Position numbers and translations under genes: made by a program. Under the pieces are notes generated by a model. That model was not told the DNA's origin, did no database searches, and saw nothing but the letters and a program-made list of their open reading frames with translations. This document shows, piece by piece, positions 16,044 to 24,757 of a stretch of DNA of 42,091 nucleotides. Origin of the DNA: Aestuariivirgaceae bacterium (lineage in GTDB: Bacteria; Pseudomonadota; Alphaproteobacteria; Rhizobiales; Aestuariivirgaceae); assembly GCA_028282065.1 (NCBI GenBank), contig JANQIR010000049.1, forward strand, positions 1-42,091, in the 5' to 3' direction. Within the stretch, counting starts at the first letter, position 1. Every line of letters begins with the position of its first letter.

Positions 16044-16228
16044 TGCGAGATCACCCGACACTGTCCGGTTCTGGAACAGTTGTCCCCAAAAGAAGCCCAC
16101 GCACCCCGATCTCCCGGGTTTGGGAGCAAGTTCCGTGCCGCAGATACGGATTTGCAATGTGACGGAGTGCACATCCAGCACGGGCCATCCCGCCTACACT
16201 GAAATCACAGCTTACGGAGGATATGGCG

Positions 16229-16387
16229 ATGAGCGAACACAACACATCACTGGCACAGAGAATTGCAGCCTCGGACAACTATCGCCGTCCAGGCTGCAAA
16301 CCCCCGCAAACGGCCAATGGCGTGGGCCCGACAACTCGGGAGATGGTTGCAGCTCTCAGCACAATCGAAGCAGCTCTGCTGATTTGA
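16229..16387 (+). CDS. Small hypothetical protein (52 aa)
   Basis: 52 residues from ATG 16229. A perfect GGAGG (16216-16220) is 8 nt upstream; the ATG at 16223 in the same frame is too close to that site. The peptide starts MSEHNTSLAQRIAASDNYRR and ends STIEAALLI, with a Gly/Pro-rich middle (PGCKPPQTANGVGP). No signal peptide, membrane helix or known family. The strong SD and the absence of any other gene on this stretch support it, though expression is unproven. Confidence 0.5.
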   Translation: MSEHNTSLAQRIAASDNYRRPGCKPPQTANGVGPTTREMVAALSTIEAALLI

Positions 16388-16493
16388 CGCAGAGGTAAAC
16401 AGCTACGCGAGCACCTGATTCACTTTATGAAGCAACAGCTGAAAAAGTTTGATTTTCCAGACATTCCGCAGCCGAAACCCCGGCCACCTTGCC

Positions 16494-17297
16494 CTAAGGT
16501 GACACGAGCCAGTCTTGAACCTGCTCCAGCTGCGGCCTGAAATAAACGATCATCCGTCCATCCCTTCCAACACTCACACCGTCGCGCCAAGGTGCCACCC
16601 CATGCAAGGCAAGCCGGTGCACAAGATAGGCCTCCCCGGGCTGGGCGACCAGTTCGATACACCTGCAATCTTCAAAAATCTCACGGCGCGCTTGATGATA
16701 GATCTCCGTGACATCCACGTCCCCCCATTGGCCGGGGGGCAAGTCGCCGAAAGCTCCTGTCAGGGCACACCTGATCCGTTCATGCGAACCTTCCCACACG
16801 ACCAAAGGCGATGCGCCTTCCGGCACCTGCGTCATCGGCAAGCCCAGAATGAACCCGTGAAATTCGCGCAAATGCCGTCGCCTGGCCGGTCCTTCCGGCA
16901 AAAGCCCGTCAATATGTGCAGCATTGCGGTTACGGCGATAGTTGTGCATCGCCTCACTTTCTTCCATCGATCGCTGCGGATATCCCGGATAACAAACCGA
17001 AACCTGGCCGTGTTCCCAATCAGGACCGCCAGGTACGATATTGCCGGCGATGAAATCGATCACCCGTCCCGCAAGTGGAACACCGCCTGAAACTGCGCCG
17101 GTTGCATCATTCGGCAGTACATTGACGCCGGCAAACCAAGTTCCACCGTACCGTAGCCAACTTGCATTCTGCGGCTCCGTTACACTCGCACGCGCTGCCG
17201 GCAAAGTCGCCGTCACCCATCGGGCCACACTCTCATCAAACGCAAAGCGCTGCCACCCCAGGCGATACAGTTCCGTATCGAGAATCCCTACCGACAT
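16494..17297 (-). CDS. 2OG-Fe(II) oxygenase-like protein (phytanoyl-CoA dioxygenase type)
   Basis: 267 residues from the ATG at 17297; ATG 17324 and a TTG at 17396 are in frame. The iron site of the phytanoyl-CoA dioxygenase group can be read: HID (His128, Asp130) in NAAHIDGLLPEG, distal His222 in HRLALHGVAPW and a 2-oxoglutarate-type Arg238 in GRMIVYFRPQ. The N-terminal part begins with a helix (LDTELYRLGWQRFAFDESVARWV) as in that group. The family hydroxylates diverse small molecules, so the substrate is open. The gene stands between unrelated divergent genes. The start is uncertain because no clear SD precedes any candidate. Confidence 0.75.
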   Translation of the reverse strand: MSVGILDTELYRLGWQRFAFDESVARWVTATLPAARASVTEPQNASWLRYGGTWFAGVNVLPNDATGAVSGGVPLAGRVIDFIAGNIVPGGPDWEHGQVSVCYPGYPQRSMEESEAMHNYRRNRNAAHIDGLLPEGPARRRHLREFHGFILGLPMTQVPEGASPLVVWEGSHERIRCALTGAFGDLPPGQWGDVDVTEIYHQARREIFEDCRCIELVAQPGEAYLVHRLALHGVAPWRDGVSVGRDGRMIVYFRPQLEQVQDWLVSP

Positions 17298-17437
17298 GCC
17301 CAAGGGTCTTACAGCACTCTGCATCCGGAGTGAACCAGACAGCCGGCTGATGAGCGGGAATTGCCGGTTGGTCTGAGACGCCGTTTGCGATACCAACGGT
17401 GCCGGTAAATCTTTGATGCACTTGGATTGTAGCGCAA

Positions 17438-18172
17438 ATGGTGTTTGGCAGAAGCCGGCATGGCCGTTATGGCGGCCCCAGAGAAAGATCTCCAGGCCTG
17501 ATCGCCCTTTTCGGCTTGATGATGTTCTTCCTCCTGGCCGGGGGAATTATCGCCTATTATTTCATTCCCAATCCGGATCTTTTGTTTGCCAGGCGCAATG
17601 GTCAACCCATTTCCACCGAACCGGTCCGTATCGCCTTCAACGAAGGCGAATTGCTGGTTCCCCGCAATCTGATCGCACGAACCAAACGGCGCACCCCGTT
17701 GGGCGGCGTACGACAGGTCGACCTGCAGCTCCCCTGGCCATACGTACCGCGCATGCCCACGAAACGGCCTGAGGAAGCAACCAGTCTCGACGACCATATC
17801 TTGATGACATTCGAACCTGACGACGGCAGCGCGGCTGCATTGCAACGTTTCGAGAAGATCTACCCGCACTACTTCGAAGGAGAGCCCACACAAACCCAGT
17901 ACAAGCTCACCAGGTACTCGTTTGCCGCACAATCGCCCTATGCTGATCTGGAGCTGTTCGTGGGCAGGCTGAACACCAGACCCGCTTTCATCAGGTGCGA
18001 TCTGAAAGCGTCAAGCCTTGGCCCGATCCTTTGTGAAAGGACCATCAAAATCACCGCCAAAACCACGGTCCGCTACCGCTTTTCAAGGTCACACTTGCCG
18101 CAGTGGAAACTCATCGACGCGACAGTCACCCGATTGGTCCGCGACATGTTTCACTTCTCCGATCAACAGTAG
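17438..18172 (+). CDS. Membrane-anchored protein of unknown function
   Basis: 244 residues. A short Arg/Gly-rich cytoplasmic N-terminus (FGRSRHGRYGGPRERSPG) is followed by one helix at about residues 20-43 (LIALFGLMMFFLLAGGIIAYYFI), then a soluble 200-residue domain presumably in the periplasm. That domain contains PVRIAFNEGELLVPRNLIAR, VDLQLPWPYVPR and a late cysteine pair (IRCDLKASSLGPILCERTI) that may form a disulfide. I recognise the layout from Rhizobiales genomes but no function is known. Its stop codon lies in the first unit of a 13-bp direct repeat. Confidence 0.75.
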   Translation: MVFGRSRHGRYGGPRERSPGLIALFGLMMFFLLAGGIIAYYFIPNPDLLFARRNGQPISTEPVRIAFNEGELLVPRNLIARTKRRTPLGGVRQVDLQLPWPYVPRMPTKRPEEATSLDDHILMTFEPDDGSAAALQRFEKIYPHYFEGEPTQTQYKLTRYSFAAQSPYADLELFVGRLNTRPAFIRCDLKASSLGPILCERTIKITAKTTVRYRFSRSHLPQWKLIDATVTRLVRDMFHFSDQQ

Positions 18173-18196
18173 CAAAGCCCCAGCAGTAGCAAAGCC
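18167..18196 (+). repeat. 13-bp direct repeat spanning a stop codon
   Basis: CAGTAGCAAAGCC at 18167-18179 and again at 18184-18196, period 17. The first copy contains the TAG stop of the preceding gene. It looks like a recent short duplication. Confidence 0.8.
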
Positions 18197-18206
18197 GTTG
18201 TAGGGA

Positions 18207-18422
18207 TCAATCTTCGAGGTCGAAGTCCAGGATCGCCATTTGGAACGAATAGGACAGATCGTCAGGGTCCTCATCATCCCGGAACAAGACACCTATGAAC
18301 TCGTCGCCGATATAGACCTCGGCCGAGTCATCTTTTTGCGGCCGTTTGCGCACCGTGATCGAGGGAAGCTGAAATTTGGTGCGGAAAAAGTTGGTCAGCT
18401 TGCGGATTTCATCTGGTTGCAC
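18207..18422 (-). CDS. DUF3126 family protein
   Basis: 71 residues, starting MQPDEIRKLTNFFRTKFQLP and ending with the acidic LDFDLED. The internal VRKRPQKDDSAEVYIGDEFIGVLFRDDEDPDDLSYSF pattern is that of DUF3126, a small cytoplasmic family almost confined to alphaproteobacteria and often adjacent to cysE, as here. The function is unknown. It lies downstream of cysE in the same direction with a 186-bp gap and converges on the membrane-anchored protein gene. Confidence 0.93.
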   Translation of the reverse strand: MQPDEIRKLTNFFRTKFQLPSITVRKRPQKDDSAEVYIGDEFIGVLFRDDEDPDDLSYSFQMAILDFDLED

Positions 18423-18608
18423 GGTTCAGTTGCCTTTGGCGTCTCGCAGAATCTGGAATCGGACTTACCCATATTCCGGGGCAGAGGCTAACACAAGCAT
18501 AAGCTTGTGCGTGCAATGCGCCATGTGAACTCGCTGCTTGCCGGAGCCGCCCCATATGCCCGATCCGGACAGGTTCGCCGCCGCATCGGCAAACACATGA
18601 CGCGGCCG

Positions 18609-19445
18609 TCAGCCCTTGGTATTTTCGCCGGTATCGCTGATCGTATGGTTCATACTGCGCGCCGGCTGATCGCACCCGGCATATCCAACCACCTTGGCGG
18701 GAACACCTGCGACGGTCCGGTTGGCCGGCACATCATGCAAAACGACGGAACCGGCTGCAACACGCGAGCAGGTTCCGATTTCGATGTTGCCAAGCACCGC
18801 AGCGCCAGCACCAATCAGCACGCCACGGCGCACCTTGGGATGGCGGTCGCCATCGGCTTTACCGGTCCCGCCCAGCGTCACCGAATGCAGCATCGACACA
18901 TCATCCTCAACCACTGCCGTCTCACCGATCACGATCGCATGCGCATGGTCGATCATGATCCCCTTGCCCATTCTGGCAGCAGGATGAATATCGACACTGA
19001 AGATCATCGACGTGCGGCTCTGCAGGTAATAAGCGAAGTCCTTACGCCCCATTTTATACAGACGGTGGGCCATGCGGTGGGTCTGCACCGCCTGAAAGCC
19101 CTTAAAATACAGCAGCGGATCGATGAACCGGTCACACGCCGGATCCCGGTCCTGTATTGCCATGATGTCCGCCCGCGCCGCCATCCCGATGTCCGGATCT
19201 GCATCCAGTGCATCCTCGAACGCTTGAACAACAAGGTTTGCACCGATATCCGCGTTCCCCAACCGCTGAGCCAGGCGGTGACACAGGGCGTCTTCGAAAC
19301 GATCATGATTGAGGACCGACGCGAAGATAAAACCGCCGAGGCTGGGATCGTTTTTCGTGACATCTTCGGCTTCCAGCCGGACACGGTCCCACACCGGATC
19401 GACCGATGACACCGCAGCGACGGTTGACAGTTTCGTGGACATCAC
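18609..19445 (-). CDS. cysE: Serine O-acetyltransferase
   Basis: 278 residues, normal length. It acetylates serine with acetyl-CoA in the first step of cysteine synthesis, forming a hexamer and often docking with CysK. The N-terminal helical domain (residues 15-150) has RDPACDRFIDPLLYFKGFQAVQTHR, including the conserved Asp and His. The C-terminal left-handed beta-helix carries the HPAARMGKGIMIDHAHAIVIGE catalytic stretch with its His and the SVTLGGTGKADGDRHPKV loop. The C-terminal tail (NHTISDTGENTKG) lacks the terminal isoleucine that enters the CysK active site in enteric enzymes. Monocistronic or with DUF3126 downstream. Confidence 0.97.
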   Translation of the reverse strand: MMSTKLSTVAAVSSVDPVWDRVRLEAEDVTKNDPSLGGFIFASVLNHDRFEDALCHRLAQRLGNADIGANLVVQAFEDALDADPDIGMAARADIMAIQDRDPACDRFIDPLLYFKGFQAVQTHRMAHRLYKMGRKDFAYYLQSRTSMIFSVDIHPAARMGKGIMIDHAHAIVIGETAVVEDDVSMLHSVTLGGTGKADGDRHPKVRRGVLIGAGAAVLGNIEIGTCSRVAAGSVVLHDVPANRTVAGVPAKVVGYAGCDQPARSMNHTISDTGENTKG

Positions 19446-19538
19446 GTTCCTCCAATCAGCAGGCGGATATCATACCGCCTTAAACCTCATATGTGGAGTA
19501 TTGAAACAAAATGTGAAGAGCAAATTGCAAGTCCGGCA

Positions 19539-20450
19539 TCAGGCTATTTTCGCCAATGGCGTAATATCCTCAAGAAAATCCACGACCGCATTGCTGAAAA
19601 CATCATTTTTGTCGCCGGCAACCATATGTCTGGCACCGCTGACATCGGCTATCTTTGCATGCGGCACCAATTCGGCGAAAGCACGTGCTTCCGCCTCTCC
19701 GACAAGCTCGCTCTCACGGCCCCTGACCAAAAGAACCGGCCGGGTGAGATTGCCAGCCGCCATCTGCAATTTCGTTTGAAGTTCAACCACATGTTCACGC
19801 GAATCTCGCCGGCTGTCGAGAAAGCGCGGGTCCCAGTGCCAACGGTACCGGCCGTCACTACCGAGCCGTAGGTTCTTGGCAAGACCCGACAAATCCTTGG
19901 GCCGGGGTCTGTGCGGCAGATAGGCCGAAATCGCATCTGCCGCCTCTTCAAGCGTCGCAAATCCGTCCTTTGCCCGCGATGCCATGAAACCGAGGATCCG
20001 TTCAACGCCATCGGCTTTTACGATCGGTGTAATGTCTACCAGAACCAGGCCGGAAATTGTATCAGGAGCATGCTCACCACCAACGACAAGGCCGGCGATG
20101 CCCCCTAGCGATGCCCCCACTACAACCGGTGCCGAACGGCCTTGAACACTGAGAGCCCGCGCTACAGCCGCAAGATCAGCGGCGAATGCGTCAAAGCTAT
20201 AGTCGCCATCTGCGACCCAGTCACTGTCGCCATGACCCCGCTGATCGAGCGTTATGGAGCGCCAGCCAAGCCGCGCAAGAGCCCTGGCCGTTCCCCGCCA
20301 GGAGTGCCGCGTCTGCCCGCCGCCATGCGCCAGGATCACCTGGCCGCGCACATTCCCGGCAGCTTCGAATATATCGGCGCGCAGCGTATTCCCATTGGCA
20401 CCACTGAATTCCGCACGGCTGAAATCTGTATTTTGCTCAAGATTGGTCAT
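19539..20450 (-). CDS. Alpha/beta hydrolase
   Basis: 303 residues. Core features: HGGG oxyanion region at residues 42-45, nucleophile elbow GASLGG with Ser114, an LDQRGHGDS turn typical of the haloperoxidase/epoxide-hydrolase side of the fold, and a C-terminal His in SGARHMVAGD. A cap segment of about 80 residues (residues 145-225) is rich in Arg. No signal peptide, so cytoplasmic. The reaction cannot be named: esterase, lactonase or C-C hydrolase are all possible. The gene lies 69 bp downstream of a second alpha/beta hydrolase in the same direction, but the two proteins are clearly different subfamilies. Confidence 0.9.
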   Translation of the reverse strand: MTNLEQNTDFSRAEFSGANGNTLRADIFEAAGNVRGQVILAHGGGQTRHSWRGTARALARLGWRSITLDQRGHGDSDWVADGDYSFDAFAADLAAVARALSVQGRSAPVVVGASLGGIAGLVVGGEHAPDTISGLVLVDITPIVKADGVERILGFMASRAKDGFATLEEAADAISAYLPHRPRPKDLSGLAKNLRLGSDGRYRWHWDPRFLDSRRDSREHVVELQTKLQMAAGNLTRPVLLVRGRESELVGEAEARAFAELVPHAKIADVSGARHMVAGDKNDVFSNAVVDFLEDITPLAKIA

Positions 20451-20519
20451 TGGATGATAGAACCACTTGCCCGCTACAAGTCAAGTTTACGTCAACGTAA
20501 TGATTGGATCGACCCCAGA

Positions 20520-21266
20520 TCAAAGCCCCAGGAACGCCCTTACTGCGGCCTTGTATCCCTTGTCTCCGACCGCCTTCATGTGGTCACGGCCCGGCAGGAC
20601 GACGGCGCGCGCACCAGGCACCGCCGCAGCCAGGGGATCCACAGGTCCGGCAATATCATCTTCACTTCCCACGACAATAAGATAGGGGCAGGAGATCGTC
20701 GCCAGCGCCTGCCTTGTGATCGCCGGACGGCCGGCGCGCATGCACGCCGCCAGTGCCCTCAAATCACTTCTGGTGTGCTGGGCGAACATCCTGAATGCCC
20801 TGGCCGTGGGGTGCGTGACATCGTCAAGGCTGGCCGCCTCCAACCCGTCCGCGATCACATCGCCACCGGAAACGCCGCCGAAAATGTTGGACGCGATGCC
20901 ACCGGCAACAACGCTCTTGGTCCTGCCAGGATGCCTGATGGCCACGAAGGTGGCGATGCGGGCGCCCATCGAATACCCCATGAAGTCCGCCTGCGCGATG
21001 CCAAGGTGATCCAGCAGCCGCCGCGCATCTTCCGCCATCTCAGTGGCCTCGTACTTCGCAGGGTCGTAAGGCTTGCCGCTATGGCCGTGTCCCCTGTTGT
21101 CGATGCAGATCACCTGCCGTCCGAGATCGGACAACAGCCGCACCCAGCCGGTAAAGCCCCAATTGGTTGCACTATTGGATGCAAACCCGTGAATGAGAAC
21201 GATCGGATCTCCCTCACCGGTCACCTCATAAGCGATATCCACGTCGTTAGACCGGAAATATTGCAA
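20520..21266 (-). CDS. Alpha/beta hydrolase
   Basis: 248 residues. LIHGFASN (oxyanion, residues 24-31), CIDNRGHGHSGKP, nucleophile GYSMGA with Ser99, acid in VGSEDDIAGP and His in PGRDHMKAVGDKGY make a complete triad. It is shorter than its downstream neighbour and has a small cap, in the style of 3-oxoadipate enol-lactonase-like and carboxylesterase enzymes; the substrate is unknown. No export signal. It is divergent from the NDUFS6-like gene, with 104 bp between starts. Confidence 0.92.
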   Translation of the reverse strand: MQYFRSNDVDIAYEVTGEGDPIVLIHGFASNSATNWGFTGWVRLLSDLGRQVICIDNRGHGHSGKPYDPAKYEATEMAEDARRLLDHLGIAQADFMGYSMGARIATFVAIRHPGRTKSVVAGGIASNIFGGVSGGDVIADGLEAASLDDVTHPTARAFRMFAQHTRSDLRALAACMRAGRPAITRQALATISCPYLIVVGSEDDIAGPVDPLAAAVPGARAVVLPGRDHMKAVGDKGYKAAVRAFLGL

Positions 21267-21370
21267 GCGTCGGATCCCCGGGAAGGTGTTGGAGCGGCAC
21301 GCCAGATATGCTATTCGCCGGACTGATCGGCAAGGCCTGCTGCTAAGGGCGCTCTTTGGGGATTTACACT

Positions 21371-21610
21371 ATGGCGGACGACATAACACCAAAATTCCAC
21401 AATGACATGGGTGTCGCTACGATCCACATCGGCGCCAAAGAATTCAAATGCATGGGAGCACGGCCGCCATTCGACCATCCGCACATCTTTTTGGACATGG
21501 GCGATGATACGGAAATCGTCTGCCCCTATTGCTCTACGTTATATCGCTATGATGCCGGTTTGAAGGCAGGAACGTCCGTCCCCGAAGCAGCGGCCCTACA
21601 AAGCGCGTGA
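21371..21610 (+). CDS. Zinc-finger (zf-CHCC) protein, NDUFS6-like
   Basis: 79 residues from ATG 21371; an in-frame upstream start at 21356 is less likely. The family signature is KCMGARPPFDHPHIFLDMG followed by IVCPYC, giving Cys-x-Gly, DHP and a CxxC that together bind one zinc ion. Alphaproteobacterial members are counterparts of the mitochondrial complex I subunit NDUFS6 and have been found with complex I; nuo genes are not in this window, so this role comes from family knowledge. The C-terminal tail is variable (GLKAGTSVPEAAALQSA). A hairpin follows. Confidence 0.88.
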   Translation: MADDITPKFHNDMGVATIHIGAKEFKCMGARPPFDHPHIFLDMGDDTEIVCPYCSTLYRYDAGLKAGTSVPEAAALQSA

Positions 21611-21644
21611 GCGGCCTGCAACAAGATCGTTCGGCCAAAAAAGT

Positions 21645-21677
21645 CTGGCGGTGCCGCCCCTCCATCGGCACCGCCAG
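21645..21677. terminator. 12-bp perfect hairpin after the zinc-finger gene
   Basis: CTGGCGGTGCCG (21645-21656), 9-nt loop, CGGCACCGCCAG (21666-21677). On the plus strand it is followed by TTCCGC, on the minus strand by ACTTTTTTGG. The stem starts about 34 nt after the plus-strand stop codon. The T-run is on the minus side although no minus-strand gene ends here. The remaining DNA to 22000 has no gene. Confidence 0.7.
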
Positions 21678-22000
21678 TTCCGCAAGTCCCTGCAGTTAAG
21701 GCAATCTCGCAAGTCCCCAAGAGATTCCATACGCACAAGGACCCTTCGTGCTGCAAGCACAGTGCCTGAAACCCGAGATAGATAAAATTTGAATCGAATT
21801 TTATGGTGAAGCCCACATTAACGGCCCGGATCTCTTGGCCCTGTAAGCAAGCGCCACCGCCAACTGTCAGGTTGTGTCAGCATGGTTAGGCAGAACGCGC
21901 AAAGAGATTGTCTGTCCGCCCCGATCGGGTACCTTTGACGCACGACAAAACAATCGGCACCACGGGCGCAAACAGCAGGACACAGCAAAGGGAAACCGAC

Positions 22001-22762
22001 ATGGCGCGGCTTGAGGGAAAAGTGGCAATTGTGACCGGCGGCGGGTCTGGGTTCGGCGACGGCATTGCAAAGCGCTTTGCCGAAGAAGGCGCAAAGGTCG
22101 TCGTTGCCGATATCAATGCCGAGGCCGGCCAATCCGTCGCCCGGCAGATATCGCAGAGCGGCGGCGCGGCAACGGCGATTGCCTGTGATGTCGCCAACAG
22201 GGACGATGTTGCAATCCTCGTGAAGGGCACACTCGCCACCTATGGCAAGCTCGACATCCTGGTCAACAATGCCGGCATGCCTCAGATCAATCAGCCAATG
22301 CTTCAGGTCGATGAAGACACCTTCGACCGCATATTCGCCGTGAACGTCAAAAGCATCTATTTGAGTGCCCTTGAAGCTGTGCCTGCCATGGAGGCAAACG
22401 GCGGCGGCGTCATCATCAATACGGCATCCACCGCTGCGCTGAGGCCAAGGCCGGGGCTGACCTGGTACAACGGGTCAAAGGGCGCCGTCATTACCTTGAC
22501 CAAATCCATGGCCGTGGAACTGGCACCGCAAAACATCCGCGTCAATGCCCTATGCCCCGTGGCCGGAGAAACCCCGATGCTCGCCGCATTCCTGGGCGGA
22601 ACCGTTACCAATGAAATGCACGCCAAATTCGTCTCGACGGTCCCGCTTGGCCGGCTCTCGACCCCGCGCGACATGGCAAACAGCGCTCTGTTCTTTGCCT
22701 CTGATGAAGCCGATTTCCTGACCGGTGTGTGTCTTGAAGTGGACGGCGGGCGCTGCGTCTAG
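22001..22762 (+). CDS. Short-chain dehydrogenase/reductase (SDR)
   Basis: 253 residues from ATG 22001, where the Rossmann fold begins (MARLEGKVAIVTGGGSGFG). Classical SDR features: TGGGSGFG at 12-19, NNAG at 89-92, catalytic Ser143, Tyr156 and Lys160 (STAAL, YNGSK) and the closing GVCLEVDGGRCV. An acidic end of strand 2 (VVADINAE) points to NAD(H) rather than NADP(H). The family oxidises diverse alcohols; relatives include glucose dehydrogenase-like and 3-oxoacyl reductase-like enzymes, so the substrate is not assigned. The next gene begins 10 nt after its stop, so the two are probably co-transcribed. Confidence 0.93.
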   Translation: MARLEGKVAIVTGGGSGFGDGIAKRFAEEGAKVVVADINAEAGQSVARQISQSGGAATAIACDVANRDDVAILVKGTLATYGKLDILVNNAGMPQINQPMLQVDEDTFDRIFAVNVKSIYLSALEAVPAMEANGGGVIINTASTAALRPRPGLTWYNGSKGAVITLTKSMAVELAPQNIRVNALCPVAGETPMLAAFLGGTVTNEMHAKFVSTVPLGRLSTPRDMANSALFFASDEADFLTGVCLEVDGGRCV

Positions 22763-22772
22763 GTCAGGGCCC

Positions 22773-24002
22773 ATGAGCAATTCACCCAGTCTTTCGCGCG
22801 AACAGGCAAGACGGATATCCCTGGCAGCTCAGGGGATGGCCAGCACAGTCAAGTCGCAGGGCAATGCCACCTGGCCCACGCTCGAAAAGACCATAGACCG
22901 GTTGAACCTGCTGCAAATCGATAGCGTGAACGTCGTGTGCCGGTCACACTACCTGCCCGTTTTCGCCCGTGTCGGCCGGTATAGACACGCGGCTTTGGAC
23001 GGACGGACCCTCCAGCCAGCCAAACGCGAAGTCTTCGAATATTGGGCCCATGAGGCAAGCCTGCTGCCCATGCGGCTTTACCCCTATATGCGCTGGCGCA
23101 TGGACCGGGCGGCCCGCGGGGTTGGAATTTACAAAGAACTGGTGACATTTGCGCACGAACGTCGCGACTATGTCAGCGAAGCGCTGAACTTCATCCGCAC
23201 CAACGGCGCCTGCAGGGTTTGCGACCTGCCCGATCCCGGCTCCCGCGACACGCCCGACTGGTGGTCCTGGAGCCCAGGCAAAACCGCCATGGAATATCTT
23301 TTCTGGACCGGTGAACTCACAGCATCCGCGCGGCGCAATTTCGAACGCATCTACGATTTGCCGGAACGTGTCATCCCGGCGGAGATTTACAATGCGCCCG
23401 CACCGCCGGAACGCAACGCGATCCGGAACTTGCTCCGCCTTTCGGCACGTGCACTGGGTGTCGGCACCGAAACCGACCTTCGTGATTACTTTCGCCTGCC
23501 TGTTGCCGAGACCAAGGTTGCGCTGAACGAACTCATCGAGGCCGGAGAACTGGAACCGGTCACCGTTGAACGGTGGAAAAACCCGGCCTATCTCGCCCGC
23601 GATGTCGCACTTCCATCGCGTGCTACCGGCTCGGCGCTCTTGTCCCCGTTTGACCCCCTGGTCTGGGAACGTTCTCGCGCTGAGAGACTGTTCAATTTCC
23701 GCTACAGGATCGAAATCTATACGCCTGCGCCAAAACGGGTATTCGGCTATTATGTTCTACCCTTCCTGCATAAGGGACGCATGGCCGGCCGCGTGTGCCT
23801 CAAGGCGGATCGTCAGGCTGCAACGTTGAAGGTCAATGCCGCACATGCCGAAGCCGGACACAAGACAGCAGAAACGGCAGAAGCTCTCAGCCGGCACCTT
23901 TGGGAGATGTCCCAATGGCTGGGGCTTGAAGACGTATCCGTCCTTCCGGCGGGCAACCTTGCCACCATGCTGGAAAAGGCAGTCGCACACCCACGCCCAT
24001 GA
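22773..24002 (+). CDS. YcaQ/AlkX-type winged-helix DNA glycosylase-like protein
   Basis: 409 residues from ATG 22773. The HTH_42 superfamily architecture is visible: an N-terminal segment with LNLLQIDSVNVVCRSHYLPVFAR, in which Gln48-Ile49-Asp50 matches the QxD catalytic motif described for E. coli YcaQ (AlkX), whereas the AlkZ branch has QxQ. The central part (EYWAHEASLLP, YPYMRWRM) and the C-terminal LLSPFDPLVWERSRAERLFNFRYRIEIYTPAPKRVFGYY and LPFLHKGRMAGRVCLKADR are also typical. YcaQ removes alkylated bases and unhooks interstrand crosslinks. The gene follows the SDR by 10 nt; no functional link between them is evident. Confidence 0.9.
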   Translation: MSNSPSLSREQARRISLAAQGMASTVKSQGNATWPTLEKTIDRLNLLQIDSVNVVCRSHYLPVFARVGRYRHAALDGRTLQPAKREVFEYWAHEASLLPMRLYPYMRWRMDRAARGVGIYKELVTFAHERRDYVSEALNFIRTNGACRVCDLPDPGSRDTPDWWSWSPGKTAMEYLFWTGELTASARRNFERIYDLPERVIPAEIYNAPAPPERNAIRNLLRLSARALGVGTETDLRDYFRLPVAETKVALNELIEAGELEPVTVERWKNPAYLARDVALPSRATGSALLSPFDPLVWERSRAERLFNFRYRIEIYTPAPKRVFGYYVLPFLHKGRMAGRVCLKADRQAATLKVNAAHAEAGHKTAETAEALSRHLWEMSQWLGLEDVSVLPAGNLATMLEKAVAHPRP

Positions 24003-24036
24003 AGCGCACAAGGCAGCCATGAAGATGCGGACATCG

Positions 24037-24717
24037 TCACTTTGCCCGCAATACCAGCCCGCGGCTCGGACTCGTGGCCGCTTCGCCCGGCATGGACACA
24101 TAGGGCCCGGTTTCTTCAAGTCTCTCAACCTTGCCGGCGCCCTCCAGCTGTAGGACGCGCGCCTCAAACTCGCTCTCCCACAAGGCGTTCTTCACCGTCA
24201 GGACAACAACACCGCCCGGACGGCAAATCCGCACCAATTCGTCCAGGCCCTCTGCCCCGACATGCCCGGTCGTGAAAACACCTGCAGATATAACGCCTGC
24301 AAAGTGATCGTCGGCAAATGGAAGGTCACTGCCCAACGCCAGCTTGTGTAGCGCTGAATAAACATTTTTCTTCGCCGCAACGGCAAGCATGCCAGCTGAG
24401 ATATCCAGCCCCTCAACATCCGGGTACCCGAGAATTCCAAGCCACTCGCCGATCAGGCCGGTCCCTGCCCCGGCATCAAGCAGGGGCGCTGCCCCCTTCG
24501 GCAGGTAGCGGGTCAGAAGACCAAGGCAGATAGACGGGTGCCGGTACCCGGCAGTGGCCATTTCCGCGTCATAGGTTTCCGCCCAGCGATCATAAAGCCG
24601 GGCGACCTCGTCACCCCCTCCGGCATCGTATACTGCGCCCAACAGGCCTGCGTGCTTATCACCCGTCAAAGCGCCCTCCCGGCTTGCATCTCTTGCATAC
24701 CGCGTCATGATAGCCAT
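24037..24717 (-). CDS. Class I SAM-dependent methyltransferase
   Basis: 226 residues from ATG 24717 (ATG 24708, with AGGA about 8 nt upstream, is equally possible). Motif I is LLDAGAGTGLIGEWLG, motif II begins VEGLDISAGML, then LPFADDHFAGVISAGVF and RICRPGGVVVLTVKN, all diagnostic of the class I fold. The leading segment (LYDRWAETYDAEM) is the Williams-Beuren/UbiE-like start. The acceptor is unknown; small-molecule methylation is likely. The gene is divergent from the choline-kinase-like gene with only 40 bp between starts, which suggests shared regulation, and could connect it with methyl-group chemistry of the neighbouring amine operon, though this is inference. Confidence 0.9.
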   Translation of the reverse strand: MAIMTRYARDASREGALTGDKHAGLLGAVYDAGGGDEVARLYDRWAETYDAEMATAGYRHPSICLGLLTRYLPKGAAPLLDAGAGTGLIGEWLGILGYPDVEGLDISAGMLAVAAKKNVYSALHKLALGSDLPFADDHFAGVISAGVFTTGHVGAEGLDELVRICRPGGVVVLTVKNALWESEFEARVLQLEGAGKVERLEETGPYVSMPGEAATSPSRGLVLRAK

Positions 24718-24757
24718 CCTGCCCTTCGTATCAAACACGCCAGACGGAAATTTCGAG

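Noticed and set aside
18507-21326. Long plus-strand frames opposite cysE and the two hydrolases
   Set aside because: Each mirrors a well-supported gene on the other strand, has no SD site, and gives basic, low-complexity products.
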